A stretch of 64,000 bases of DNA. It comes from JACKJP01 sp050249695. Lineage in GTDB: Bacteria > Pseudomonadota > Alphaproteobacteria > Rhizobiales > Tepidamorphaceae. Positions 34,661 through 44,323 of this stretch are shown one piece after another (the stretch's first letter is position 1; every line of letters starts with the position of its first letter). The notes beneath the pieces are model-generated. The model ran no database searches. It saw nothing but the letters and a program-made list of their open reading frames with translations, and was not told where the DNA came from. The stretch is from positions 66,050 through 130,049 of the forward strand of contig JBFWQA010000006.1 of assembly GCA_050249695.1 (NCBI GenBank), written 5' to 3'. The position numbers were made by a program, and so were the translations under genes.

Positions 34661-34834
34661 ACTCAATTCGTCATCTTTGTTGATTTGCTCTGTTTTCCAA
34701 TGTGGTGCATATTCCGGCACGGCTCAACAAGGGAATTCCGCGGGGAAATCCTCCATTTGGAAACGGTGTCTTAAGGTTAGCGCGGTATGAATATCGCCGG
34801 TGGTGATTTTCAGTAACGCGTTCAGGTTCCGCCC

Positions 34835-36181
34835 ATGCCCATTCTTAACTCGCCCATTCGCACGTCCAGACTGTTCAAGCCGTTCGCCGCGCTCGCGGTC
34901 GCCTATGCGCTTCTGGTGCTGCCGGCCTGCGTCAGCGACAGCCGCGCGCCCAAGCATCTCAAGCCGATCTCCCAGAAGACGTTGTCGTTGATGGAAGAGA
35001 AGGGGATGGGGCGGCTCGATCCGATCGTCATCCGCATCTTCAAGGAAGAATCCGAGCTGGAGGTCTGGAAGCGCAATCGGAGCGGGCGCTATGCGCTGCT
35101 CAATACCTATCCGATCTGCGCCTGGTCGGGCGTGCTCGGCCCCAAGGTCAAGGAAGGCGACCGGCAGGCGCCGGAAGGCTTCTATACGATCACGCCGGGC
35201 CTGATGAACCCCAATTCCAGCTATTATCTGTCGTTCAACATCGGCTATCCGAACGCATATGACCAAGCCTATGAGCGCACCGGATCGAACCTGATGGTTC
35301 ACGGCGCATGCTCGTCGGCGGGCTGCTATTCGATGACCGACGAGCAGATCGCCGACATCTACGCGATCGCCCGCGACGCCTTCAAGGGCGGCCAGCGCGC
35401 CTTCCAGGTTCAGGCCTATCCGTTCCGCATGACGCCGGAAAATCTCGCGCGGCACCGCAACAATCCCCACATGGCGTTCTGGAAGAACCTCAAGCAGGGT
35501 TCGGATCATTTCGAAGTGACGGGCACGCCGCCGGAAGTGGCTGTGTGCGGCAAGCGGTATGTCTTCGACGTGACACCGGAAAATCCGAAGGCCAAGCTCG
35601 AGCCCACAGCGGCATGCCCGGCGCTGACGATGCCGGAGGAACTCCGGATCGCGGTCGCGGAAAAGGAAGCGCGCGACGAGCAGGCCGTGCAGGTCGCCGT
35701 CGCCGAGCTGCTCTCCAAGCCCGCCGCGGGCGTGTCGCAGCCGACGATCATAGTTGCCGACAACGAGACCAAGCCCGCGCCGGCGGCATCCGCGCCCTCT
35801 TCGTTCACGCTGGCTTCGGCCCTCGGGTCGTCCAAGGGCAGCGCCGCTCCGGCGGAGACCGCGAAGAAAAGCGAAGGCGGCTCTTCGTTCCTGTCGCGGA
35901 TGATGAACGCGGCCAATCCGCGCAGCTGGGGCGGCAGCGAGGCGCCGAAGGTTGAGCCGGCCGTCGTGACCGGCGTGCCGATGCCCGCACCCCGTCCGGA
36001 GCGCACGGCGATGTCCTCCGTCCCCGTCCCGATCGAGCATTCGGCCGTGACCGGCTACGCGCCGGTGCGGAGTTTCGACCGCAAGGACGGCGATCCTTTC
36101 GCGGTGTTCGAGATGTTCACGCAGGTCGGCAGGGCCTGGGCGCCACGCGATTCGCAGGCGGCAAGGCTGGGCACGCGCTGA
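34835..36181 (+). CDS. L,D-transpeptidase family lipoprotein (YafK-like) with disordered tail
   Basis: A 448-residue envelope enzyme that should act on peptidoglycan stem peptides. The N-terminus has a membrane segment ending in a lipobox, LPAC near residue 33. The YkuD catalytic motif HGACSSAGC occupies residues 156-164, with Cys164 as nucleophile, followed by SMTDEQIADIYAIA. The YafK/ErfK-like core ends near residue 260; the remaining 190 residues are alanine, proline and serine rich and look disordered. Homologues can cleave or form tripeptide crosslinks or attach Braun-type lipoprotein; which applies is unknown. Convergent with the SLC13 permease gene. Confidence 0.88.
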   Translation: MPILNSPIRTSRLFKPFAALAVAYALLVLPACVSDSRAPKHLKPISQKTLSLMEEKGMGRLDPIVIRIFKEESELEVWKRNRSGRYALLNTYPICAWSGVLGPKVKEGDRQAPEGFYTITPGLMNPNSSYYLSFNIGYPNAYDQAYERTGSNLMVHGACSSAGCYSMTDEQIADIYAIARDAFKGGQRAFQVQAYPFRMTPENLARHRNNPHMAFWKNLKQGSDHFEVTGTPPEVAVCGKRYVFDVTPENPKAKLEPTAACPALTMPEELRIAVAEKEARDEQAVQVAVAELLSKPAAGVSQPTIIVADNETKPAPAASAPSSFTLASALGSSKGSAAPAETAKKSEGGSSFLSRMMNAANPRSWGGSEAPKVEPAVVTGVPMPAPRPERTAMSSVPVPIEHSAVTGYAPVRSFDRKDGDPFAVFEMFTQVGRAWAPRDSQAARLGTR

Positions 36182-36215
36182 AGGTCTTCGCGCGCTTGCA
36201 GGCCCGATCCGGCGG

Positions 36216-37991
36216 CTACAGCGGCCAGAACACCATGATCGCGGGCACACCGATCGCGACGACCAGAATTTCCAGCGGCAGGCCCATACGCCAATAGTCG
36301 CCGAAGGCATAGCCGCCCGGCCCGAGGATCAGCGTGTTGTTCTTGTGGCCGATCGGCGTCAGGAACGCACAGGAAGCGGCAACCGCCACCGCCATCAGGA
36401 ACGGGTCGGGATTGGCGCCGAGCCCCGTCGCGACATCCACCGCGATCGGTGCGGCGATGACGGCGGTCGCGGTATTGTTGAGCACGTCCGACAGCGTCAT
36501 CGTCACGATCATCAGGATCGTCAGCACCGCCCAGCTGGGCAGGCCGGACGAGAGATCGACGAGGTTCTGCGCGATGAGCGCGGTGCCGCCCGACTGCTCG
36601 AGCGCGGTGCCCAGCGGTATCATCGAGCCGAGCAGCACCACCACCGGCCATTCGATTTCCTCGTAGACCTGGCGCAGCGGCACGATATCGAACAAGACAT
36701 AGGCGATGACGACCAGCGCGAGCGCCGCCGGCAGGTAGACGAGCCCGAAACTGGCGGCGATGATCGCTGCGGCGAAGATGCCGCCGGCGAAGGCGGCGCG
36801 GCCGTGCTGGGTGACGTTGAGACCGCGTTCGGCCAGCGGCAGCCCGCCGAGCCACTGAATGACTTCGGCAAGGCGTTCGCTCGGCCCCAGAATGAGCATG
36901 ATGTCGCCGGCCTGGATGCTCAGATGCCGAACGCGCTTGCTGAAGCGAACGCCGCGACGCGAGACGCCGAGCAGCGACACGCCATGCCTGGCGAGGAGGC
37001 GCACGTCCTGTGAGGTGCGGCCCTCTATGCGCGAGTCTCGCGGCACCACGATCTCGGCAAGCGACAGATCGCGGCCACCTTCCTCCGCGAGCTTTTCCTT
37101 GCCGATATAGGAGAGTTTCAGCTGGCCGACGAGCGCATCGATCGCTTCGGCCGTCGCATTGACGATGAGATAGTCGCCGGCGCGAATTTCCTCGCGCCGC
37201 GCCGCGCCGGGGCGGCGGCGTCCATTGCGCACCAGCCCGACGATCTGGACATCGCTGTCTTCCAGCTCGCTGTCGAGTTCGCTGACGATGCGGCCCACGG
37301 CCGGGGACTTCTTTTCGACCACCAGTTCGGCTGTGTAACCCTCCAGATCCATCAGTTCGGCCGCCGCCTTGGCGCGCTTCGGATCGATCGGGATCAGCCG
37401 CCAGCCGATCAGCGCGACGAACAGTATGCCGGCGAATGTGACGATGAGGCCGACCGGGGCGAAATCGAACATCCGGTAGCTCGCGCCCAGCGCGTCTTCC
37501 CGGTAGGCGGCGATGATGATGTTCGGGGGCGTGCCGATCAGCGTGACCATCCCGCCGAGAATGGTGGCGAATGAGAGGGGCATGAGGCTGAGCGCCGGGC
37601 TGCGGTTCGCCTTGCCCGCGGCGGACATGTCCACCGGCATCAGAAGCGCCAGCGCTGCGACATTGTTCATGAAGGCGGACAGGAAGGCGCCGAGCCCGGA
37701 CATGACGGCGATGTGCGAGGCGATTGACTTGCCGGTGCCGAGGATGTGCCGGGTGATCAGGTCGACGGCGCCGGAATTGACGAGCCCCCTGGAGACGACA
37801 AGGACGATGGCGACGATGATCGTCGCCGGGTGGCCAAAGCCGGCGAAGGCTTCTTCCGTCGGCAGCAAGCCCAGCACGACGGCGGCGCACAGGGCCGAGA
37901 AGGCGACGAGGTCGTAGCGAAAACGCCCCCAGAGCATGAGGGCGAACACGATGACGAACAAGGAGAAAAGCAGAATCTGATCGGTTGTCAT
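36216..37991 (-). CDS. SLC13/DASS-family permease with TrkA-C (RCK-C) domains
   Basis: A 591-residue inner-membrane protein with two blocks of hydrophobic segments (about 1-190 and 400-591) separated by a cytoplasmic region of about 200 residues containing two TrkA-C repeats (LDSELEDSDVQIVGLVRNGR to IVNATAEAIDALV, and LSLAEIVVPRDSRIEG to GDIMLILGPSERLAEV). The substrate-site-like motifs MNNVAALALLMPV and LNNTATAVIAAPIA fit the SNT pairs of SLC13 transporters. Such proteins move anions, for example sulfate or dicarboxylates, with Na+; the substrate is not predictable here. Confidence 0.92.
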   Translation of the reverse strand: MTTDQILLFSLFVIVFALMLWGRFRYDLVAFSALCAAVVLGLLPTEEAFAGFGHPATIIVAIVLVVSRGLVNSGAVDLITRHILGTGKSIASHIAVMSGLGAFLSAFMNNVAALALLMPVDMSAAGKANRSPALSLMPLSFATILGGMVTLIGTPPNIIIAAYREDALGASYRMFDFAPVGLIVTFAGILFVALIGWRLIPIDPKRAKAAAELMDLEGYTAELVVEKKSPAVGRIVSELDSELEDSDVQIVGLVRNGRRRPGAARREEIRAGDYLIVNATAEAIDALVGQLKLSYIGKEKLAEEGGRDLSLAEIVVPRDSRIEGRTSQDVRLLARHGVSLLGVSRRGVRFSKRVRHLSIQAGDIMLILGPSERLAEVIQWLGGLPLAERGLNVTQHGRAAFAGGIFAAAIIAASFGLVYLPAALALVVIAYVLFDIVPLRQVYEEIEWPVVVLLGSMIPLGTALEQSGGTALIAQNLVDLSSGLPSWAVLTILMIVTMTLSDVLNNTATAVIAAPIAVDVATGLGANPDPFLMAVAVAASCAFLTPIGHKNNTLILGPGGYAFGDYWRMGLPLEILVVAIGVPAIMVFWPL

Positions 37992-38105
37992 TTGCGGGAG
38001 TCTACCAAGGAGGCGTCACACATTGCCAGCGACGCAACAGGATCGAACGGGAATGGTTCCCTTGCCCCTGTCAGGCAGACTCGAAGCCACGAATGCCGCG
38101 ACGTC

Positions 38106-40889
38106 TCAGACGAACTGTCCGTGGCAGTGCTTGAACTTCTTGCCCGATCCGCAGGGACAGGGCTCGTTGCGGCCAACCTTGCCCCAACTCGCCGGATTGG
38201 CCGGATCCCGCGTCTCCGCCTTGCGGGCGGAAGAAGGGGCGGCAAGCGACGGCGGAGCCATCTCGTCCTCGCCGGTGACAGGGTCGACATGGTGCTCTTC
38301 GCCGCGCGGCGCTTCCGGCAGGGGCGGCGCCTCGCGGACCAGTTCGACGCGCATCATCTGCGACGTCACGGCTTCGCGAAGCTGGTTCAGCAGGCCCTCG
38401 AAGAGGCTGAAGGCCTCGGTCTTGTATTCGTTGAGGGGATCGCGCTGGCCATAGCCGCGGAAACTGATGACCTGGCGCAGATGATCCAGCGTCGTCAGAT
38501 GCTCGCGCCAGAGATGGTCGAGCGTCTGGAGCAGAACCGCCTTCTCGATCTGTCGCATGATTTCCGGCGTGAAATCGGCGACCTTGCGCTGGAAAATGTC
38601 GTCCGCCGCCTTCTCGATCCGCTCGCGCAGCTCGTCATCGGCGATGCCTTCTTCCTTTGCCCAGTCGGCCAGCGGCAGTTCGACCGCCAGCACTTCCTTG
38701 CAGCGCTTGTCGAGGCCGGCGATGTCCCACTGTTCGGCGTAAGCCTTCTCGGGCACATGCGCGGCGATCAGATCGGCGATCACCTCGTGACGCATGTCCG
38801 CGACCGTCTCGCTGATGTCGTCGCCCTGCATGAGTTCGATGCGCTGTTCGAAAATCACCTTGCGCTGGTCGTTCATGACGTTGTCGAACTTCAGCAGATT
38901 CTTCCGGATGTCGAAGTTGCGCGCCTCGACCTTCGCCTGAGCCTTTTCAAGTGCCTTGTTGATCCAGGGATGGACGATCGCCTCGCCTTCCTCCAGGCCC
39001 AGCTTCTGCAGCATGCCGTCCATGCGTTCCGAACCGAAGATCCGCATCAGATCGTCCTGCAGGGAGAGGAAGAACTTGGAGTGGCCCGGATCGCCCTGAC
39101 GGCCGGAACGGCCGCGCAACTGGTTGTCGATGCGGCGGCTTTCATGGCGTTCGGTGCCCAGGACATAGAGGCCGCCGGCGGCCAGCGCCTTCTGCTTGAG
39201 TTCGGCGACTTCGGCGCGAATCTTCTTCTCGCGCGCATCGCGTTCCTCGCCTTCGGGCAGGTCGCCGATCTCGTGCTGGATCCGCATGTCGGCATTGCCG
39301 CCGAGCTGGATGTCGGTGCCGCGGCCGGCCATGTTGGTGGCGATGGTGACGGCGCCGGGAATGCCGGCCTGCGAGATGATGTAGGCTTCCTGCTCGTGAT
39401 AGCGGGCGTTGAGAACGGCGAAGACCTTTTCCTCCGGCGTATGCTGGTCGCCGTCATAGAGCGACTCGAAGGCTTCCTGATCGCTTATGTTCTTCTGCCG
39501 GTAGCCGCGGGTGGTAAGCAGTTCGGCAAGCTGCTCGGACTTTTCGATGGACGTCGTGCCGACGAGAATGGGCTGGCCGCGCTTCTTGCAGTCATCGATC
39601 AGCTCGACGATGGCATCGTTCTTCTCGCCCACCGTGCGATAGACGGCGTCATGCTCGTCGATACGCGCCACCTGCACGTTGGTGGGAATGTCGACGACCT
39701 CCAGCCCGTAGATGTCGAGGAATTCATCGGCCTCGGTAAGCGCCGTGCCGGTCATGCCGGCGAGCTTGTCGTAGAGGCGGAAATAATTCTGGAAGGTGAT
39801 GGAGGCGAGTGTCACGTTCTCCGGCTGGATCTGCACGCGTTCCTTGGCCTCGAGCGCCTGATGAAGGCCTTCCGAATAGCGTCGTCCCTCCATCATGCGG
39901 CCGGTAAACTCGTCGATGATCACGACCTGACCGTTCTTCACGATATAGTCGCGGTCCCGCATGAACAGCTTGTGCGCCTTGAGCGCCTGATTGACGTGAT
40001 GGACAAGCGTGACGTTCTCGACGTCGTAGAGGCTGTCGCCCTTGAGCATCGCCTTTTCGGCCAGGATCTCCTCGACCTTTTCCGTGCCGGTCTCGGTCAG
40101 GATCGCGGTGCGCTGCTTTTCGTCGACCTCGAAATGCTCGGCCTGCAGCGCCGGGATGATCCGGTCGATGATATTGTACAGGTCGGACCGGTCTTCGACG
40201 GGGCCGGAGATGATCAGCGGCGTGCGGGCCTCGTCGATGAGGATGGAGTCGACCTCGTCGACGATGGCGAAGGCATGGCCACGCTGCACCATCTGGGCGA
40301 TCTCGTATTTCATGTTGTCGCGCAGATAGTCGAAGCCGAGTTCATTGTTGGTGCCGTAGGTCACGTCGCAGGCATAGGCCTCGCGGCGCTCCTCGTCGCT
40401 GACGCCGTGAACGATCACCCCGGTGGTCAGGCCGAGGAAACCATAGATCTGCCCCATCCATTCCGCGTCGCGGCGGGCCAGATAGTCGTTGACGGTTACG
40501 ACGTGGACGCCCTTGCCGGCCAGGGCGTTCAGATAGACCGGCAAGGTGGCGACCAGCGTCTTGCCCTCACCCGTCTTCATTTCCGCGATCCGCCCTTCAT
40601 GGAGGACCATGCCGCCGATCAGCTGGACGTCGAAATGGCGTTGCCCGAGCGTGCGCTTGGCGGCCTCGCGTACGGTGGCGAAGGCGGGGACGAGAATGTC
40701 ATCGAGGCTCTTGCCCTCCGCCAGTTCCCTGCGAAAAGCTTCGGTGCGCGCACGCAACGCGTCGTCGCTCAGCGCCGAAATCTCGGATTCCATCGCATTG
40801 ATGGCATCGACCCTGGACTGAAAACGCTTGACCATGCGGCTGTTGGATGAGCCGAAAATCTTGGAGGCTATCGTGTTCAGGCCGAGCAT
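38106..40889 (-). CDS. secA: Preprotein translocase ATPase SecA
   Basis: A 927-residue motor that drives unfolded preproteins through SecYEG. Walker A MKTGEGKTLVATLP lies near residue 104, the DEAD-type DEVDSILIDEARTPL near 209, and NMAGRGTDIQLGGNADMR in the second motor domain near 510. The helical scaffold and wing follow. The C-terminus ends in the zinc-binding tail NEPCPCGSGKKFKHCHG, used for SecB and lipid contact. Length is normal. Start ATG 40887-40889. It is divergent from the PpiC-type isomerase gene across a 292-base gap with no gene. Confidence 0.98.
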   Translation of the reverse strand: MLGLNTIASKIFGSSNSRMVKRFQSRVDAINAMESEISALSDDALRARTEAFRRELAEGKSLDDILVPAFATVREAAKRTLGQRHFDVQLIGGMVLHEGRIAEMKTGEGKTLVATLPVYLNALAGKGVHVVTVNDYLARRDAEWMGQIYGFLGLTTGVIVHGVSDEERREAYACDVTYGTNNELGFDYLRDNMKYEIAQMVQRGHAFAIVDEVDSILIDEARTPLIISGPVEDRSDLYNIIDRIIPALQAEHFEVDEKQRTAILTETGTEKVEEILAEKAMLKGDSLYDVENVTLVHHVNQALKAHKLFMRDRDYIVKNGQVVIIDEFTGRMMEGRRYSEGLHQALEAKERVQIQPENVTLASITFQNYFRLYDKLAGMTGTALTEADEFLDIYGLEVVDIPTNVQVARIDEHDAVYRTVGEKNDAIVELIDDCKKRGQPILVGTTSIEKSEQLAELLTTRGYRQKNISDQEAFESLYDGDQHTPEEKVFAVLNARYHEQEAYIISQAGIPGAVTIATNMAGRGTDIQLGGNADMRIQHEIGDLPEGEERDAREKKIRAEVAELKQKALAAGGLYVLGTERHESRRIDNQLRGRSGRQGDPGHSKFFLSLQDDLMRIFGSERMDGMLQKLGLEEGEAIVHPWINKALEKAQAKVEARNFDIRKNLLKFDNVMNDQRKVIFEQRIELMQGDDISETVADMRHEVIADLIAAHVPEKAYAEQWDIAGLDKRCKEVLAVELPLADWAKEEGIADDELRERIEKAADDIFQRKVADFTPEIMRQIEKAVLLQTLDHLWREHLTTLDHLRQVISFRGYGQRDPLNEYKTEAFSLFEGLLNQLREAVTSQMMRVELVREAPPLPEAPRGEEHHVDPVTGEDEMAPPSLAAPSSARKAETRDPANPASWGKVGRNEPCPCGSGKKFKHCHGQFV

Positions 40890-41181
40890 TGTTCAGGACT
40901 TCTCCGGTTCGTCGGCTCGGGACAGCAAATGGCGGAACGGGCGACTCGTTCCTGGTGCTGATGGCTTTGTATCCCGGCGGCCGGCCTCGATGCGCTTCCC
41001 CCTCGAGGCAACAAAGATAATCGCCGGTCCGGCCACAAAAAGGCCAAACCGGGCTGGCTTGAGATATGTTTGGCGGTCTGCCTTGTCAATGCGATGCGTT
41101 TGTTGCAAGGCTGCCGCGGCTCAAACCGACCGGCCTTCCGATGAGGGAGCCGGCTTCATCAGCAGGATTGGCTTTTTCAGT

Positions 41182-42063
41182 ATGCTTCATTTTCCCCTTC
41201 GCGCCTTGCGCGCCGCGGCCCTGGGCTTGTCGGGCGCGCTTGCCCTGGCGGTCGTCACCATTCCGGGCGCGCTGGCCCAGGACAAGGCGGCCGAAAAGGT
41301 CGTTGCAACCGTCAACGGCATCGAGATCACGGAGGCGCAGGTCGCGGCGGCGATCGCCGATCTCGCCAAGGCGCTGGCGAACCGTCCCCCGGACGAAGTG
41401 CGTCGTTACGTGATTACCTACCTTATCGACATGGAGTTGATGTCGAAGCGGGCGCGCGAGGCAGGCCTTGACGAAAGCGAGGACTACAAGGCCCGGCTGG
41501 ACTATCTTGAGAAGAAGGCGCTGCTGGAACTCTATCTCGATAAGGTCGGGAAAGACGCGACCAGCGACGAGGCGGCCAAGAAGCTCTACGACGACCTCGT
41601 CAAGAAGATCGAGCCGGAAACCGAGGTGCATGCCGCCCATATCCTCGTTGAAACCGAGGAGGAGGCCAAGGATATCCGCAAGCAACTTGCCGGTGGGGCC
41701 GATTTCGCCGTGCTGGCCAAGGAAAAGTCCAAGGACCCCGGCTCCGGACCCGATGGCGGCGATCTGGGCTTCTTCACCAAGGACGCGATGGTGCCGGAAT
41801 TCGCAGAGACAGCCTTCTCCTTGGAGCCGGGAGCGATCTCCGATCCGGTCAAGAGCCAGTTCGGCTGGCATATCATCAGGGTCGAGGAGAAGCGCGAGAA
41901 GGCACCGCCGACATTTGAGGAAGTGAAGCCGCAGATCCTTGAAATGGTCGCCCAGCAGGCGCAACGGGACGAAGTCGTGGGGGCACGCGATTCCGCCAAG
42001 GTCACGCGCGCCGACGAGGCGGAGGAAAATTCCGGGACGAAGGACCAAAAGAAGGCCGAGTAA
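41182..42063 (+). CDS. PpiC-type peptidyl-prolyl isomerase (parvulin, SurA/PrsA-like)
   Basis: A 293-residue exported foldase. The signal sequence (LSGALALAVVTIPGALAQDK) is cut near residue 33. A SurA-like N-terminal helical region precedes the parvulin domain at about residues 148-243: VHAAHILVETEEEAKDIR, DPGSGPDGGDLGFFTKDAMV and FGWHIIRVEEK. The C-terminal tail is charged. It likely assists folding of exported proteins after SecA-dependent secretion. In many relatives argJ comes next; here the GNAT gene follows after 14 bases instead. Confidence 0.93.
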   Translation: MLHFPLRALRAAALGLSGALALAVVTIPGALAQDKAAEKVVATVNGIEITEAQVAAAIADLAKALANRPPDEVRRYVITYLIDMELMSKRAREAGLDESEDYKARLDYLEKKALLELYLDKVGKDATSDEAAKKLYDDLVKKIEPETEVHAAHILVETEEEAKDIRKQLAGGADFAVLAKEKSKDPGSGPDGGDLGFFTKDAMVPEFAETAFSLEPGAISDPVKSQFGWHIIRVEEKREKAPPTFEEVKPQILEMVAQQAQRDEVVGARDSAKVTRADEAEENSGTKDQKKAE

Positions 42064-42077
42064 CGGAATTCCGGTCC

Positions 42078-42857
42078 GTGCCGAGAGGCGACTTGCCCGG
42101 GACGGAGGGGATCGCTTCCCTCGAGGAGGCCGGCTACGCATCGTGGCCCGCCGAGCAGGAATGGCGCGATGACGGGTTCGTCATCCGCCTTTCCCCCAGC
42201 CTGCCTTACAAGCGCTGCTCGAGCCTGAATTTCTCCCTTCAGGCTCCGGCAGCCCCCCTGTCGGCGCTGATGCGCGCCAGAAACGCCTTCAGCGAAGCCG
42301 GCGTCGCCTTCTGCGTCCGCCAGACACCGCTGACCCCGCCGCCGCTTGCCGCCCTCATGGACCGGGAGGGCTGGCCGGCACACGGTCATTCCCATGTCAT
42401 GACCACGACCTTGCCCGTCGAAGCGGCGCTGGCCGGCAATGATGTGCGCGCTACAGATAGCTTTTCGCCGGAATGGCTCGATGCCTACCTGTCGTTTTCC
42501 CGGGCCGTGCGGCAGCGGGAGACATTTGCCGGCGTGTTGAAGCGCATCGTGCCGCCGACAGTATATCTGTCCATCGTCCGTGACGGCCGGATCGCCGCGG
42601 TCGGCGTGATGGTGCGGGACGGCGAGAGGGCAGGGCTTTTCGGCATTGCCGTGGACCCCGCGCACAAACGCCGCGGATACGGCGAGTGCCTCTCGCGCTA
42701 CGCTCTGCGGCGTGCCGCGCGTGGCGGCGCCAGGCTCGGCTGGCTGCAGGTCGAGGCGGCCAATGCACCGGCCATTGCGCTTTATCGCAAAATCGGCTTC
42801 ACAACGGCGTATTCCTATTGCTATCGCACACCGCCTTCCCACGATGCCGAACCATGA
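42078..42857 (+). CDS. GNAT-family N-acetyltransferase
   Basis: A 259-residue cytosolic acetyltransferase. The acetyl-CoA-binding core is at the C-terminus: GLFGIAVDPAHKRRGYGECL around residue 194, then GWLQVEAANAPAIALYRKIGF near 223. The N-terminal half is a second GNAT-like lobe with SLPYKRCSSLNFSLQ. Such proteins beside mutT in Hyphomicrobiales are annotated only to the family level, and the substrate is unknown. It uses GTG as start and overlaps mutT by 14 bases. Confidence 0.88.
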   Translation: MPRGDLPGTEGIASLEEAGYASWPAEQEWRDDGFVIRLSPSLPYKRCSSLNFSLQAPAAPLSALMRARNAFSEAGVAFCVRQTPLTPPPLAALMDREGWPAHGHSHVMTTTLPVEAALAGNDVRATDSFSPEWLDAYLSFSRAVRQRETFAGVLKRIVPPTVYLSIVRDGRIAAVGVMVRDGERAGLFGIAVDPAHKRRGYGECLSRYALRRAARGGARLGWLQVEAANAPAIALYRKIGFTTAYSYCYRTPPSHDAEP

Positions 42858-43257
42858 TCTGAAGTTTGTTCTCGTCGCAGCAGCGGCGCTTGTCGACGGC
42901 GATGGCCGGGTTCTCATAGCCCAGCGTCCGTCCGGCAAACCGATGGCGGGCCTGTGGGAATTTCCCGGCGGCAAGGTTGAACCCGGCGAACGCCCGGAAG
43001 AGACAGTCATCCGCGAACTGGCCGAGGAGCTCGGGATCGACGTCAGCGAAGGCTGTCTGGCGCCGCTGACCTTCGCCAGCCATCTTTATGAGGACTTTTA
43101 TCTCCTCATGCCCGTTTTCGTCTGCAGGCGCTGGCAGGGAACGGTCACACCCCTCGAAGGACAGGCCCTGAAATGGGTCCGTCCCGCCCGGCTCACCGAC
43201 TACCCGATGCCGCCGGCCGACGAGCCGCTGATACCGCTGCTGCGCGATCTGCTGTGA
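42844..43257 (+). CDS. mutT: 8-oxo-dGTP diphosphatase MutT (Nudix hydrolase)
   Basis: A 137-residue Nudix hydrolase that removes oxidised dGTP and prevents A:T to C:G mutations. The Nudix box runs from Gly43 to Gly64 (G x5 E x7 REL x EE LG): GGKVEPGERPEE, then ETVIRELAEELGI. The N-terminal strand LVAAAALVDGDGRVLIAQRP and the WVRPARLTDYPMPPADEPLI tail match MutT. The ATG at 42844 overlaps the GNAT gene, implying coupled translation. Divergence from other Nudix families is small, so the symbol is likely but not proven. Confidence 0.93.
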   Translation: MPNHDLKFVLVAAAALVDGDGRVLIAQRPSGKPMAGLWEFPGGKVEPGERPEETVIRELAEELGIDVSEGCLAPLTFASHLYEDFYLLMPVFVCRRWQGTVTPLEGQALKWVRPARLTDYPMPPADEPLIPLLRDLL

Positions 43258-43340
43258 GGGCCGGCCGCAGCCGCGGTCTGAGGCGTCAGCTTCAAGCATT
43301 CCATCCCGCGCCACGCCCGATCCATTGGTGAGGACACGGT

Positions 43341-44237
43341 CTAACGGCCCTCGTTGTCGCCGCCGCTCTTCGCCCTGCTTGGAAGCACGTCGGCGAGCCG
43401 CATCTTTGCCGAACCCGGCTTCAGCGGCCTGGGCTGGCTTTCATGCGGGGCCCATGCGGAGAGGTGAAGGATATCGAAGCGCGCTCGGACCCGGCCGTCC
43501 GGGTCTGCGAAGCGCCGGGCATAGATTTCGGCAGCGCGCAGCAGGACGGTCCTGCGCAGCGGCGCGCGCGACCTTTCCCTGAGCGGGCTGGTGGCGCCCA
43601 TGGCCCGCAGATCCCGCAGCAGGCGGAACATGTTGTCGTAGCGGATCGTCAACGTCTCCGCGTCGCAGACCGGCAGCGCGAAACCCGCTCTCCCCGCAAG
43701 CGCGCCGAGACTGCGGATATCGATCATCGGGGCGACGCGCGGCGCGGCGCCGCCGCTTATCTCCGACTCGGCCGCAACCAGCGCCTCGCGCAGTTCGACA
43801 AGGCTCTCGCCACCGACGATTGCCATCAGCAGCAGCCCGTCGCCGCGCATGGCGCGCCGCAGCTGCACGAGGCTGCCCGCGAGATCGTTCACCCATTGGA
43901 GACCGAGGCAGGAAACCGCCAGATCGAACGATCCGGGCGCGAAGGGCAGCGCCTCGGCGTCGCAGACGATCCCTTCACCGTCAAGCCAGACCGGCGATGC
44001 CTCGCAGCGCCGGACTTCGGCCACCCTGGGATTTGCCGCCATCAGCTTCGCCATCCCCCCGGTGGCGCCGTGCAGATCGAGGGCGCTGGCAAAATCGCGC
44101 TGCACCGTCGACAGACGCAACGCAAGATCCTCGGCGACGGCGTCGAACAGGAAAGACGCAGCGCCTTGTGTCAGGGCGCGCTGCCGCCGGCGTTCGGCGA
44201 GCGCGCGGTCGAATGGGCGTGCGGCATGGTCGTTCAT
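43341..44237 (-). CDS. SAM-dependent methyltransferase (BioC/NDUFAF5-like)
   Basis: A 298-residue class I methyltransferase with a weak motif I, ASALDLHGATGGMAKLM (LDLGCGxG in typical enzymes), and a clear post-core YIVCDAEALPFAPGSFDLAVSCLGLQWVNDL, the signature of the BioC/NDUFAF5 group. N-terminal PFDRALAERRRQRAL fits this group. The mitochondrial relative hydroxylates or methylates an Arg of complex I, and many bacterial relatives carry BioC labels; neither role can be assigned here. ATG 44235-44237 starts the conserved region; the upstream in-frame part is not similar. Divergent from comF. Confidence 0.85.
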   Translation of the reverse strand: MNDHAARPFDRALAERRRQRALTQGAASFLFDAVAEDLALRLSTVQRDFASALDLHGATGGMAKLMAANPRVAEVRRCEASPVWLDGEGIVCDAEALPFAPGSFDLAVSCLGLQWVNDLAGSLVQLRRAMRGDGLLLMAIVGGESLVELREALVAAESEISGGAAPRVAPMIDIRSLGALAGRAGFALPVCDAETLTIRYDNMFRLLRDLRAMGATSPLRERSRAPLRRTVLLRAAEIYARRFADPDGRVRARFDILHLSAWAPHESQPRPLKPGSAKMRLADVLPSRAKSGGDNEGR

Positions 44238-44323
44238 GAAAGAGAGGATATGCAGGCATGAGACCGTGCGGACAAGGGCGGCGGACTTGCGTGACGGCTC
44301 GCCGGCGGTCTTTATTTCGGCGT

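Noticed and set aside
37746..40850. A 1034-residue open frame on the plus strand
   Set aside because: It lies antisense to the SLC13 permease start and secA, has no recognisable domain, and arises because GC-rich coding DNA leaves the opposite strand open.
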